From: Beroe forskalii
Taxonomy: Eukaryota; Ctenophora; Nuda; Beroida; Beroidae
Length of the DNA stretch: 64,000 nt
Assembly: GCA_011033025.1 (NCBI GenBank)
Contig: WFMF01000045.1
Span: 62,001 to 126,000 of the forward strand
Direction: 5' to 3'
Notes under the pieces: generated by a model
Database searches by the model: none
What the model saw: the letters and a program-made list of their open reading frames with translations, nothing else
Told to the model about the DNA's origin: nothing
Made by a program: the position numbers and the translations under genes
Shown: positions 11,875-30,689 of the stretch, piece after piece
How positions within the stretch are numbered: position 1 is the stretch's first letter
Layout of the letters: every line of letters begins with the position of its first letter

Positions 11875-12030
11875 AGAATTTTTGAGCAAAATTAATCATG
11901 TAATATCACCGTACCCAGCAGTTGAATTACTGTTCAAGTGTGTAATTACTATACCTCAACTGTTGAATTACTATTCAAGTGTTGAATTACTATTCCCAGC
12001 TGTTGAATTACTACTGTTGAATTACTACCA
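11875..12030. repeat. ~20-bp tandem repeat (tgttgaattactattcaag)
   Basis: About six degenerate head-to-tail copies of a tgttgaattactattcaag-like unit. Short satellite, no coding potential. Confidence 0.65.
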
Positions 12031-12548
12031 AATTTTCTGAAACGGCCATTCGCACGGTTCTAACCTATTTGCTATCTCTGTGCGGATGTAAATAGGAGAA
12101 TAATAAGCTCCCATGATATCTGTTATCGCACTTTTCATATTACAAAACGATTCGATATAATCTTTTCTTAACCGTATATATAATACTGTAAAACAAGATA
12201 AAATAGCGATAAGGAGCACAAAATGTTCGGTACGATGTATGTTATATTCTTAATGGCACATTCGGTAGCACAAGATAAAGTAAATATCAGCACAATTTCA
12301 ATTACATTATTTCTGTGCGCCGTCATTTCTATCTGTCAGCGTTCGTTACTTATTTTAGATCGGGATGAAGATAATGATTATGGCGCAAAACTTATTGTTC
12401 AACTGAGGAGTACATACATACATTTTGATGCACTCTTAAGATTGAGCTGACTACATTCACATGTGATCGTGTTTTTCTTTAAGGAAAGATATGATGATCT
12501 AGGTCATTATCGTGTTATATAATGACGTTCGAGAGAATTCAACACTGC

Positions 12549-12710
12549 ATAAGGCAAGTCATTTAAGTTTCATTTGACCTAAATTAAGTGGCCTTTAATT
12601 TGACCGGCCCCATTTGAACCGGCCTTTTTTTAACCGGCCCTTTGGACAAAAATCTCAAAGTCATTTTTGTCCTTAAGGGCCGGTTAAATAAAGGCCAATA
12701 AGGTATGCTA
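12549..12710. repeat. Foldback element with GGCC-rich arms
   Basis: aaccggccctttggacaaa and its inverted partner gtccttaagggccggttaa form a long hairpin, with outer arms ggcctttaat / aataaaggcc. Terminal sequence aataaggt and the CCGGCC/ggacaaaaa modules recur at 20160-20515, so the two are members of one family. Confidence 0.7.
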
Positions 12711-14565
12711 TTGCATATGTTTTAAACTATTGAACCCATGATAATCCTTCCACAATTTTGGGAATTGATATAATATTAAGAAAAATGATAATAAAGAGAT
12801 AATAGCTGAAGAAATGGGTCAAATAATAGGTTTTTTTTGTTTTTGTTTTGTTTTTCAATTTATTTCCGGGACAATTCATTTCCAATCAACTCAACAGTTT
12901 TGTTAAGTTGATTCTCCCGGTCCGTACTTCGTTTTGCATTTTTATGTTTGCCTTTACATTTCTTTAGCGTCGTGTATACGGTGTATTTAACTATTAAAGT
13001 TTAAACAACAGCCAGCTGTAATATCAAGGTAGTTACTGATAAGACCCTTGGTCCAAGAATCTGATTCCATATATTCAGGAATCTTATGAAGATCATCAGA
13101 TAAATTAGTCGTTTTACTGCACAGCATCATTTTCTTCGTGTTGAATCGTTTCTGTAAAACGTTATTCTGTAAAATATCCCTCTTCTTTTAGCAACGTCGC
13201 TGTACCAGTCACCACTTCGCCATGTTTTATTATGTATTATTATGATACCCCTCAATATAATGTAGAAATGTTTCGCATAGCACAGTAGCTACTGCTTGTT
13301 AGTTCTCTAACCTAACTTACGTCACACACGTCACACGACATGTACATTGCACCTATATACAGTTCTTTGATGTACTCTGCATTTCAAGAGAACTTCGTGA
13401 GTGTGCGACATTTGGATAATATATATATGACTTTAAAAGGAGTTGGACATTTACATTTGTATACAATGGTTATTAAATGTGGTAGGTTTTATACACTTTC
13501 TTCATTACCGCCGCTAGAATATTAGATTTGTGCTTTCTTTATGTGTGTATATAATGTATATGGGTTGAATAATTACAAAAGAAATCAGGTGTGGTCCTTG
13601 ACTTAGCCTTGAAGCAGTTCAAGTAATGGATCGTGTAATTGCAGTTACAAGGGCTGCCTAAGTTTCTATGTTTATTATTGATCTTGGTTAAGTGTACACT
13701 GTACATTGTATTATAAGCAATGAAAATACATTGTATACGTCATACATTGTATCTATGATTTACATTTTCTGCATTGCACTATTTCCTATTATTATTGACA
13801 ATCCTAACTTGCAAAGTCCAGGGCTAACTCATCTATGTCTTTTTGAACCTGGACTTAACTTATATGAAGTATTCAGTGTTAGATGTTTACACGGATAGTG
13901 GTCCAGTGATATCATATTACAGGACACAGTCATGTTAGGTATGCAACCTTTGGTATTCTTACATTTGCGGCATATCTCATTTTGACATTTTTGGCGTACA
14001 GTCACAATAGGTGTAGTCATTATAGGACCGTTTTTAGACCACTTCTAATTCGTTATCGTTGATATTGGATTGATCATATTGCAGCATTTCTGTTAAGCTG
14101 TGATGCGTACTGAGATAAGCATGTATCTTGGTACTAGCTACTACCGTTCTTACTTAGCTACTTTTGCATCTTGTATCATGTTCGTTTAAGGATAGGACTC
14201 TATAAGGTTTTGTTGTCAGTTTGGTGCTTTTCTTGACCTATACAATTCACGCCTGACGCCGTACACTGTACGTCACGCATTGCTTATCGCGAATTTGAAG
14301 ATGGCCCGATAGTATTTTCTGTAATCGGCGGCAATATTTATGCAGACGCACATGCGCTGTGAGATCAATTTGATTATTTATTTGATCTGAGCGCGCGTCC
14401 CGTACGTCGTACGCGCGCTGATATATCGAAAATTTATTATTCTTCTTTTTCAGATCGATCATGATTAAATTGATTATTCACACTAGTCGGTTCCCGTCCT
14501 ACGGACGGCGATTGATGGCAGCCGCATGATCTATAGGCCAAATGTCCTTTTGACAGTGATTTGAC
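12711..14565. other. Non-coding stretch
   Basis: No gene, long repeat or RNA gene recognised. Local features are a TACATTGTA-rich patch at 13690-13760 and a GC-rich patch near 14380-14420. Confidence 0.45.
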
Positions 14566-14569
14566 CGTG

Positions 14570-15185
14570 CGAGTTTGGAGGGGAAATTCGAAACTTTAAT
14601 TTCTGCGAAAAAAAGCTTTCCACGCCCCCAACGGTAACCCAATTTTGCCGACAAAATTCTCAAAACCTTTACTCATCATAAGCAACTCCATAGCGAAGGA
14701 ATTTTGAAAAAATTCGAAAATATATTTTTGCGAAAAAAGGGCGTGGCCTCCCACGCCCCTTAGGGTGACCCAATAATTCGGACAAAATTCTCAAAACTTT
14801 CATTCATCATAAGCAACTCGATGGCGAAGGAATTTTGAAAAAATTCGAAAGTTTAATTTTTGCGAAAAAAAGGGCGTGGCCTCCCACGCTCCTCAGAGTG
14901 ACCCAATAATTCGGACAAAATTCTCAAAATTTTTATTCATCATAAGCAACTCAATGGCGAAGGAATTTTGAAAAAATTCGAAAGTTTAATTTTTGCGAAA
15001 AAAAGGGCGTGGCCCCCCACGCCCCTCAGGGTGACCCAATAATTCGGACAAAATTCTCAAAATTTTTATTCATCATAAACAACTTAATGGCGAAGGAATT
15101 TTGAAAAAATTCGAAAGTTTAATTTTGTGAAAAAAAGGGCGTGGCCCCCACACCCCCTCAAGGTGGCCGAAAAATCTCTCATAAT
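14570..15185. repeat. 133-bp satellite-like tandem array, ~4.5 copies
   Basis: gggcgtgg occurs at about 14739, 14872, 15005 and 15137, giving a period of 132-133 bp. Each unit contains a perfect small hairpin (gggcgtggcc-tccc-acgccc), 'gtgacccaataattcggac', 'ttcatcataa' and 'ttttgaaaaaattcgaaa'. The first copy (from about 14570) is the most diverged. Not a CRISPR array: units are long and without distinct spacers. Confidence 0.9.
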
Positions 15186-15266
15186 TTTTCTGATTCATTA
15201 TGAAGTTTTTGCAACACGATGAAAAAAAAAGAATTTCGTTGCCTACTTGAAAACGAATCGCCAGCC

Positions 15267-15267
15267 A

Positions 15268-15354
<87 letters not shown>

Positions 15355-15358
15355 ATAT
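15267..15358. repeat. (TAAA)n microsatellite
   Basis: About 23 uninterrupted copies of taaa. The open frames across it are artefacts of the repeat. Confidence 0.97.
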
Positions 15359-15724
15359 ATAAATATTAACAACACGCATTATATATAGTAAGATAAGATA
15401 AATAAAAATAATGCTTTGTATTCCATCAGAACTTTCAAGGGTTCATGTTAGAGCGTTCATGCACCCTTGTAATTGTTTACACGACTTATGCATAAACTTC
15501 GTACGATTAACATAGTTCATGAGCCATACTCTGGAATCAACCAGATTCCAGACGGGATTAATTCAGATCAACCAAAACCACACACGATTTATAGTTTGTG
15601 AAGGTCCCGGCAAGTGAATTAGTATCCCCTTAACCTCACAGACCATTTTAATATTGTAGTTTCCATTAGATTCTAGTTCTATAACGAAGCACTGTAACTC
15701 TGGCATTATTTTAGCAATCAGAAC

Positions 15725-16414
15725 ATGTTTATCCCTATGGAAATCACTGTTCCTGCAGACTTCGGCGTTGAGAATTTAGATTACGAAATACACAATAACA
15801 TAACCTTAAAACTCGAGGAGCGTGAGGAATTTAAAGCAAATTCCATGATTCTTTCATACAACAGTTCTGTTTTCAAGAGGTTATTCCTAGAACATCACCA
15901 GTCGACCGTAGAAATGGATGATTTTTCTCCTGATGTTGTTAGGTTGTTTATTCGAGGCCTTTATGGTGGAAAGGTATCAATTGATAAGGAATGTTTTCGT
16001 GAAATCAACAAGCTTGGGAAGGTTTTTGAAGTTCAATGGGTTACAGATAGGTGCACATCATTTTGGGAAGGTGAACTCAACAATACAGGCATTTGTAGTG
16101 CAACCTACGACTCAATCTACTGGTTATTTGAGGAAGCACATTATGCAAAGACTGCTCTAAAGAATGATGCTTTGATGTGTCGATTGATTGATCGATTGAA
16201 GAAGGAACCTAATATTGATTCGTTTATAGAGAAATTTGTTCAAGATTACTCACAAATGGATAACTGCACGTTGGGTTTTCTACTTGATGTGACACGGCAA
16301 AAGCCTCAGCATCTTTTGCGGATCATCAAGATGACTATTGAGAAGGAGTCGTATGTCATTAAGGCACCCCTCCATGGCCCAACATTGATTGAGCTGTTTC
16401 ACTGTTTTAGCTGA
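15725..16414 (+). pseudogene. BTB-domain gene copy, 3' truncated
   Basis: A 229-residue open frame whose first about 205 residues align along their length with the protein at 56585-58456. It has the same start region (VPADFGVENLDYEIHNN), a BTB/POZ fold at about 25-115 and a following helical region with LFEEAHYAKT. Family similarity stops abruptly after IIKMTIEKESYVI. The last about 16 residues are unrelated and the linker and C-terminal domain are absent, so this is a truncated copy. The sequence before the ATG (tctggcattattttagcaat) matches the same position upstream of the 58.4-kb gene, including a 3' splice site (attattttag). The 5' flank was therefore duplicated with it, and an upstream non-coding exon is likely. 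It could still be expressed as a BTB-only protein. Confidence 0.7.
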
Positions 16415-16850
16415 CAGTCCCGGTTGAGAAGCACGGTTTTCACGTAAATGATCTGTCACGAGGTTTGTCACCTGATATGCGTGTGATCAGGCAGTATTTA
16501 TAAATATCCCCGGTTTTGGTGAGCAGGTTTGTTGAAATTGCACTGTTTTCACATCGCTTGTGGGGTATCGAATGTCAGTCATGGTCCTCACGTGATATGC
16601 ATGTGATCATACAACATATCTGTAAATTTACTGCTTCTCCAGACAGTGCATTGAAATATTCCCGGTTTTCACATCGCACTAGCAGTATCAGTTGGAGTCA
16701 TGTGCTGCACGTGACATACATGTGGGCTGCAAAGGATGCTGAGCCGACAGCCCATACAGTTTTTCCCGGTTTTCACATCGCTGCTCCCATGTAAATTGTA
16801 ATCTAATCAGTAGACAGTCGTTACACCCTTCACTGTTTTCACAGTGTAAG
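16415..16850. repeat. Degenerate ~110-120-bp tandem repeat with CACGTG motifs
   Basis: ttttcacatcgc recurs near 16545, 16665 and 16772, with cacgtgatatgcatgtgatc between copies. It begins exactly where the BTB copy loses similarity, so the repeat probably marks the truncation breakpoint. Confidence 0.55.
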
Positions 16851-17049
16851 TGTAGAGGAATGTGTGTAAATTAGATTTACGGCTAAGAAATGCGCTTGAG
16901 GATTCATGGAGGTGTGAGTGTGTTAGTGATATGAAATAAATATTACATAATGTACAATGTGCATGTATACATGCAAACCTTGGCCTTCCATTAAAACGTC
17001 GGCTGTCATTCGGTGGTATTATGCACTCCAATTTCTCTGATCAGTTTGA

Positions 17050-17355
17050 CTATTTTACTCATCACGCTGACACCAGTTAACTGATTAATCTACGCTAATT
17101 TACAGATAAATTAACTACTTAATTATTTAAGCACTTTTACACTGGTTCACTGATTAATCTCACTTCTAACCACTTTAACATTTTAACACCGGATCACTAA
17201 TAGATCAACGTTAATTTACTTTGACACTAATTATTAACTGGTTAACCTGACACTGATTCACTTGTTAAGAAGCTTAGACACAGTACTCTGATCTATTTGA
17301 TGTTATTCTACTGATCACTTAGAAGTTTAGACGCCAGTTCTCTGATCAATTTACT
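17050..17355. repeat. Degenerate ~55-bp repeat (cactgattaatct type)
   Basis: Repeated gacaccagttcactgatcaat-like segments about every 50-60 bp. No coding potential. Confidence 0.45.
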
Positions 17356-20155
17356 GACTCAGAGGGTTTCAATTTTTAAATTTAAAGGGACGTTTATGAC
17401 AGTATTTTGCAGCCCAAGGGGAACCAAAACTTTGGAAATAACCGGGCGTAAAGCAGCTGAAACATTGTTTGGTTTAAAATAAATTTGTCGAATTATATTG
17501 CTTTGATACTGACAACCCACCGGTCGCTGGTTACAGCTGCAATTGGTCAAACTTCAGACTACACACCAGCGCGGTGGTCGGACCTCTGATGACCTTTTCG
17601 ACTCGATAAACTTTACCAAGTTACCGTTAGTTAGTTGAGTGTAAACTGCACTAAAACTCATTGAAAAATTATAGTATATCATGAAACGAACGAAATTATT
17701 TAAAGACTTGATATTTGCGGACCGTGAGAGATCCAACTGTAATTAATTTTACATTGGTAAGACATACTGTTCCACTGTCTCCAATGTGCTTTTGTGAGAT
17801 AAAATTTTTGCCAGAGTGAGTGATCAGTGATGTCCCATGGTCTCCATTGTTTAACGGGTGTCTTTCGTCTGATACCATCGTCCCTTTTCCGAAAAGATTA
17901 GAAGATCCTTCCAAAATAATAGATCATTTCGTGAGGGGTGTCTGCGGTACCAAAGGACCGGTTACCATTTCCCATAAATCTGTTACAATTTCGGTTTCGG
18001 CTTGGTTAAAGATGCCCGGCTCAACCGGTATTTCGGTTTTCGGTTTACCGACACTCTAAACGGTTAATTGCGAAATCAAAATATTAGGTTAAGATTTCGG
18101 TTTTGGCCGGAAACGCCCGGTTAACTGATATTGATTTGGTTCGATTCGGTCGTTTCAGCGTGAGGTCCCACTGGACAATAGTAGGTAGGACTGTAGGTAA
18201 GAACGATCGTCGAACGATAGTGCTGGAGGTTGTGATTTCTGTGAAGTTTCTCTCTAAATATAACACCATGCCATGCCATTACCACTTTTTTCGAGCTGGG
18301 GGCCGAGGCCCCCTAGATTTTTTCTAGGGGATGGGGCTTTGAAAACTATAAAGCAAAATTCGCATGAGCAAAATTTTCATTTTTTTCATAGCCCTGGTTT
18401 TCTATTTGCACAAATATAAAACTAAAATCATGTATTATTGATTGATTTAACTTTAAAAAGGTGAATTTAAGAAACATTTCTAGCAGACTGGTCTTCTAGT
18501 GTCCTCCAGTGGTCCTCTAGTGTCCCTCTAGTGGTCCTCTGGGGAGAAGTCGCCGAACCTCCAGTCTGCCCATTTCTGTCTAACTGATTCTCCTTTTGAG
18601 GCTAAATTTTTTTGAGAAAACTTTGTCAGGGCCTAGGCCCCTAACATTTTTATAGGTGGCCTTTCAAATTTATCCGTAAGGTCGCTAACAATTAATGATT
18701 GAGCACCATTGAAGCAAACAATTCTACTGGCTTGGGCCATTTCAACCTCTCCAAACGTCTGCTCCCGGGACTGGCCACCCCAAGGCCCAAACACTGCCTT
18801 TTTTCTCATTTCTATTTCTGTAGACCTTTCATTTGAAACCTTTGTAAAAATTAAACTGAAACGACGGAAAAATCCTATGTTGAGACTTCAATTCCATACT
18901 TCCATTAGCTCCAAACATCTGGCTTTGAGGGTTGCCGCTGCAAGACCCCCTGCTTTTGAAGAAGTTTCATTTTCATTTCTTTTACACCTTTCTCATATGG
19001 AACCTAAGAAATTACATCAAAATTAGACTGGGATGAGGGTAAAATCGTTTTCAGACGGCAATTTTATTGTTCTATATATCTGGTGTCTGGGGGCTGCTAC
19101 CCACCAACTCCCTGCCGTTGATTAGGCCGTGCATTTGACCTACATTTCAACATATTACTTTCGACCTAGATATCAATTCCACATTGATTAAATGTTGGAA
19201 AGTTGAATTACACGACAAATAGACGAATATGTCTTACGCACGATGAGGTGTTCTCCTGCCACATTAGTTCATATTGTCTATTTTCAGATGTTGCCAGTGA
19301 TTGTGTGAGCAGACGGGTAGTCCGGTATTGTTGAAGGAGCTAACGATACACTGATCCAGACAACCATGAGTATTTTTCTCCTATTGAAACCTTGAGCCTT
19401 GGTTTGGAATGCAGATCCTTGAAAGTTGCGGTTGTATCGATTCTACTCGGAAAATAGGGACACTGACACTCCCTTATAATTTGGTAGATTTTAAATCAAG
19501 TACACGGGTAGTGGTTCCGGAACGATTTTTAAACAAAAACTAATGCAGTTAAAATGGTGATTGGTGAGCATGTCAATTCTCTTTTATATATTTACTAGCA
19601 GCCCCGGTGGGCCTGCTTATTGCTAAAATACAGCTCACCATGGCACTACGGGGCCGCCTCGTCTGCAAATTTCTACCAACGCGATATAAATCAAGTTAAT
19701 ACTTTTACCGCATCAAAAAACAAATAAAAAATTCAACCACGGCGCCAGTTATGCAATTCAGGGATCAGAGGAGCAAGAAATTGGAATAAACCACTTTACA
19801 TGTTACCAACGGGAATGCTTTTCATAATCTGCACATCCATTTCTACAAAATGCCCTGGAGCTCCTCCTCTCACACAGCACTGAGCGATGCAAAGCTCAGC
19901 ATTTTGCAATCCACTCATTTTGCGTAGAATGCACCAGCAGTGAACTAGTTAATCCATAGCAACGACACTAATTATAAGCAACTTTAGCCTTAGTTTCTCT
20001 TGATAATTTCTTAGCAAGGTTGTTTGTATACGGCGGCACAAACAGACATAATTAATAATTATCGTGCAGTTTCACTTCGCTTTATATCAAAGTTTTAAGA
20101 TGTTTATAGATCCTTATTCTCTGATTAACTTAGAATAAGTCTTTCAATTCAAATG
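17356..20155. other. Non-coding stretch
   Basis: No gene recognised. It holds an 18490-18545 patch of gtcctctagtg repeats. At about 19600 the sequence actagcagccccggtgggc resembles the head of the retroposon-like element at 35.85 kb. Confidence 0.45.
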
Positions 20156-20159
20156 TTCA

Positions 20160-20515
20160 ATTTCTACACCTTATTGGCCTTTATTAAGCCGGCCAATTTT
20201 AACCGGCAATATGGACAAACATCGAAATATATTCAAAATTGAATCATCTGACCGGCCCCTTGGACAAAAACTTTTCAAGCAGTTGCCAAAGCAAGGAATT
20301 TTTGCTCAAAATAGCCACGGAAACCAATTTAAAGTCAATGAATTGCATCAAAAAACAAAATTCCCAGTCTTTCATCACGATTTAGATCGTTACCTACGTG
20401 TTTTATAACGTTATCTAAACACTGTATAAACCAAGTGATAAAAAGATTTATTTAACGTAAATTAACTGGCGTTTTAACCTCCCTTTGGACAAAAATTACG
20501 GTCAATTAGGTATTT
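20160..20515. repeat. Second copy of the GGCC foldback family
   Basis: Shares accttattggcctttatt, aaccggc and ccttggacaaaaa with 12549-12710, but is longer and more diverged. Non-coding. Confidence 0.55.
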
Positions 20516-20927
20516 AAAAGCCTAGGCATCGGGATTTTCAAATATTTCAAATTGTTATGTTCATGAATAACATCATATTCCCAACTAAAAATACGGCGTT
20601 TAATTTTATTTCTCTGTTCTTGTTGCACCATTCATGAATTCTATATTAGCAATTCCTCCTGGAACAACAGTCCTTCATTCCTCAAAAAATTGATTCTCTC
20701 TTTTTACTAAATCTAGTCTCGTATACAGACTTTTTATGAATTTTAACGATACTGTTTCACAGCGCTCCTCGCCTTTCTGTCATTTTCACTGGGAAATGCG
20801 GTTTGTGCCGGGCGCTCAATCGGTCGCAATTTTGGTGAAAAATGGGTCAAAATCGGAAAACTGTAATGCGCGAACTTATATTGTTGGAAAATACCGCGCT
20901 AAGCCGCGCGCAGCATTTTTGGCCCTT

Positions 20928-21165
20928 TTAGAACATGAATATGTTCCAAAAGTGCCAATTTGGCCCTTTGGAACACGAAGCTATTCCAAAAGGGCCATCT
21001 GGCCCTTTTGGAACACGAAGCTATTCTGGGGGAATATTTGGTCTTTGGAACACGGATACTGTTCCAAAAGGGCCAAACGAAAAAATAGGTATCGAATAGG
21101 TATCGAATAGGTATCAAATAGTAAATATTCCATATGACTATTTTCAATTTGGCCCTTTTAGAACA
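20928..21165. repeat. Hairpin repeat cluster (ggcccttttggaaca)
   Basis: At least four copies of ggcccttttggaaca face inverted tgttccaaaagggcc copies, so the segment can form several hairpins. It is followed by three direct copies of aggtatcgaat at 21088-21120. Confidence 0.65.
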
Positions 21166-21224
21166 CCGTACCTAAGCCCTTATTAAGGTGTGTGCATGTG
21201 TGATGTGTACGCCGCGCACCTGCA

Positions 21225-21930
21225 CCGCACCCGCTTGCCCTAACCAGCGCCCCTGGTTAGGGGAACGCACCTGCCGATGGCGAGGGGGCCGGGCTCTGTC
21301 TTTCCCCTAACCAGGGGTGTCGATATAATACGCTTGCCGCGCACTCTGTGCGCGTAACCAGGGCCCTGGTTAGGGCAAGCTTTGTCTGGGTATGTGTCCC
21401 ATATAACGCCGGCTGAGTGACGTCACAGACCTAAAGGTCAATTAGCCTTTGTCTGACAGTAAGAGGCGCCCGCTATTCTGCGCGCCGTCGTTCCTCCTTA
21501 CTCCATATGTTACGGAGTTCAAGTCGGGCCGGGGTCAGACAACGCGAACGTCTGACATGACAATTGACAGTGACATGAGTGCTTGCTAAACACGTATATC
21601 CCTGCACTGTCTGCGTTGCGCGGCGCGTAGGTGGTAGGGATTTAGGGAAGCGCCGCTTGCTTGCGTACACACACCTATGCAAGCTTAGGAACATGAGTGC
21701 GTTGCCTGACCCCCTCGCGCGCGCCACGACTCGCACTCGGAATGATCAATGGGTCTGACGACGTCAGGAATGGCGACTTTTAGGAATGAATTTTACCTTC
21801 ACCTATGACTATAAGATTAAGTGGGGTTCGGTCAATGGTAACGTCCTAGGTTAAGATGGAGGAGTCAGCCTTGCCGCGCCGCGCACTCCGTGCGCGTAAC
21901 CAGGGCCCTGGCTAGGGCAAGAGTCAGCCA
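21225..21930. repeat. GC-rich palindromic segments around ACCAGGGCCCTGGT
   Basis: Palindromes gtaaccagggccctggttag occur near 21355-21375 and 21895-21915, with related taaccagcgcccctggtta at 21241. They are preceded by gcgcactctgtgcgcg. Composition is much more GC-rich than the flanks. These resemble the ends of the foldback at 4012-4175. Confidence 0.6.
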
Positions 21931-22265
21931 ATGATGACAGCCGGAGGAGGGGGTCAAAAATGACCACAAATATAGTTATACGTGTTTACTTTTAGCAAGA
22001 AAGACGGACAACGCCCATCGAAATGATGAAAGTGACAAAAACAAGTGAAAAACCCGAATCAATATCATCAAATTAAAAACCAAAAACCATATTTGATTTT
22101 ATTAATCATAATAAAGCAATTAAGATCAATTATCAGTTATCTATTATCCAATCAGTCTGCATTCAATACAAATATATCTATATTCGACCTAAAGTTCCTC
22201 CTGGTGCTCAATATGAATATCAATCTCAGTCACAATGGCCATCAGGCCTATAGAAAAGTAAAAGG

Positions 22266-22406
22266 GGCGTGTCGAACTCATATGTGCGCGGCTTTTCCAT
22301 GCGCGGCGTTATCGTGCGCGGCTCGCTGCCTGTTAATTACAAGCAGAAAGCCGCGCACGATTACGCCGCGCATGGAAAAGCCGCGCATATATGAGTTCGA
22401 CACGCC
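22266..22406. repeat. Near-perfect GC-rich foldback, ~58-bp arms
   Basis: ggcgtgtcgaactcatatg ... gcgcggcttttccatgcgcg ... is mirrored by cgcgcatggaaaagccgcgc ... atgagttcgacacgcc, with a spacer of about 25 bp. It looks like a recently inserted MITE. It lies 360 bp downstream of the zinc-finger gene stop codon. Confidence 0.85.
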
Positions 22407-22765
22407 ACCGTTAAAGTAAAATTTGTCAAAATGAATAAATAAAATGAAGCCCATCATTGACGAGAAAAAACTACAAATTGAATGAGATGATTCCTTAAGA
22501 TTTTCAAATTCAATGGAAACTATATTATCAGTATCTGCAGCTTTCCCGCGTTAGTAATTCATTGGGGCAAAGGAATAGAATCAGTTTGGCACTTCTAAAG
22601 TCCTCTGAACACAGACTAAATTCACAATCCAAACCTCTGGAACAATCTACAAGTACAAATATCTTGCCTCTTTTAACGTCCAGCTCGCGCATAAGAGCAT
22701 AAGATTATCATTATCGAATATAATGTTGGCCTCAATCATCAATTTCAAGTTCGCTCTAAGTCCAT

Positions 22766-29323
<6,558 letters not shown>

Positions 29324-29335
29324 ATCGGTGGAGCT

Positions 29336-29600
29336 AGAGGGAAAAGGGGAGTGTTAATAGAGCGGGAGCTAGAGAGGGAAAGGGGAGTGTTAAAAAGTGG
29401 GAGTGGGGGGAAGAGGGAGTGTTAGTAAAGTGGGAGTTGGGGGAAAGGGAGTGTTAATGAAGTGGGAGTTTGGGAAAGGGGAGTGTTAGTAAAGTGGGAG
29501 TTGGGGGAAAGGGGAGTGTTAGTAAAGCGGGAGTTCGGGGAATGGAGAGTGCCGAGTGTTATGTGGGAGTTGGAGGAGGGGAAGGGAGTGTGTTATCAGG
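29336..29600. repeat. ~33-bp G-rich minisatellite
   Basis: About seven copies of gggagtgttagtaaagtgggagttgggggaaa with variation. On the minus strand it is a long pyrimidine tract directly upstream of the first zinc-finger exon. Confidence 0.8.
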
Positions 29601-30587
29601 AGTGAAGTGGGTGTTTGCTTGAGAGGCAAGTAATTGAATGGGAAATAGGGAGGCTTATCAGGAGGGAGCAAAAAATTAAAATGGGGGGAGTTCATGTATT
29701 ATCTTAAATCCTTGATAGAGTTCGGAAGGGGTACTAAGAGCGAGGTACTTCATAAGAGGAAGATAAATAAATATAACGAACCAAAAATTATTTTTCTATC
29801 TCCGGAACATAACCAAAATGTTGAGAATAACGCTAATTTGCGAAAGTAACGCTACTGCGGATCACATTATCTTAGACCTCAAGGTACTCAAAAATATCGT
29901 GCGAAATCGGCCACCCCTTACTGCGAGGTAACGAATGGTGGCTTGAGCACGACTCATAAGATCAATTAAGCTGCTTTAGTATCGTGAAAGATTATGTGAA
30001 CACCTTGGAAACAAGAAAATGTTAAATGCAGTCATTTGTTAGAAGGATAGAAAGATAGAACCGAACAGATGGTTAATAGGAACGTTCGTTTTAAGTTCTT
30101 GATTGAAAGAATCCAACACGCGATGCTTTATTGATGCCATATTGCTACAATAATTACAACATCAATTAATGCAACTGATAGAGTAGAATGCCAACAACTG
30201 TAGAATATCATGAACACGTATGTTGCACCCATTTACGTTGATTATAGGCTAAAGCACATCCGTGTGATTGTTTAATAAAAACACTGCTGTAAATAAACAA
30301 CAGTGTTTTAACTATTGAGCTATGATCCCTCTCACCCAGTGAGAAAGTAGTTCTGAGTATAATTACAGGAATATATATGCACCAACAAGAACAATTCGGA
30401 AGACTCGGCCGATGAAGAAGATTGACCCAAGGTGAGATTCCTGGGATTCTACTCAGAGCTAATTCCTCGCTCCTAGCGAGGGTGATCACAGCCCAATAGT
30501 TTAGAACTGAACCCCCTTCTCACAGTTCTCGCTTCCCTCCCTAATATACTGCTCTCTCGCCGGTACCATCGCGTGAGAATGGCTTCC

Positions 30588-30680
30588 TGGGAGTCTAACC
30601 ATCTTAAAGATGGTCTCGAGAGAGCACTGAGCTGGGAGTCTAACCACCTTAAAGATGGTCTCGAGAGAGAGCAGTGAGCT
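30588..30680. repeat. 44-bp tandem duplication
   Basis: ctgggagtctaaccaycttaaagatggtctcgagagag is present twice with a 44-bp period; the inner ctt aaag and ctcgag are palindromic. Confidence 0.85.
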
Positions 30681-30689
30681 GGTGGTATG

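Noticed and set aside
14570-15185. CRISPR-like regular repeats
   Set aside because: 133-bp units without unique spacers in a eukaryotic context; a satellite.
15073-15379. Open frames with long Phe-Ile-Tyr-Leu repeats on the minus strand
   Set aside because: Pure translation of the (TAAA)n microsatellite; no start context or homology.
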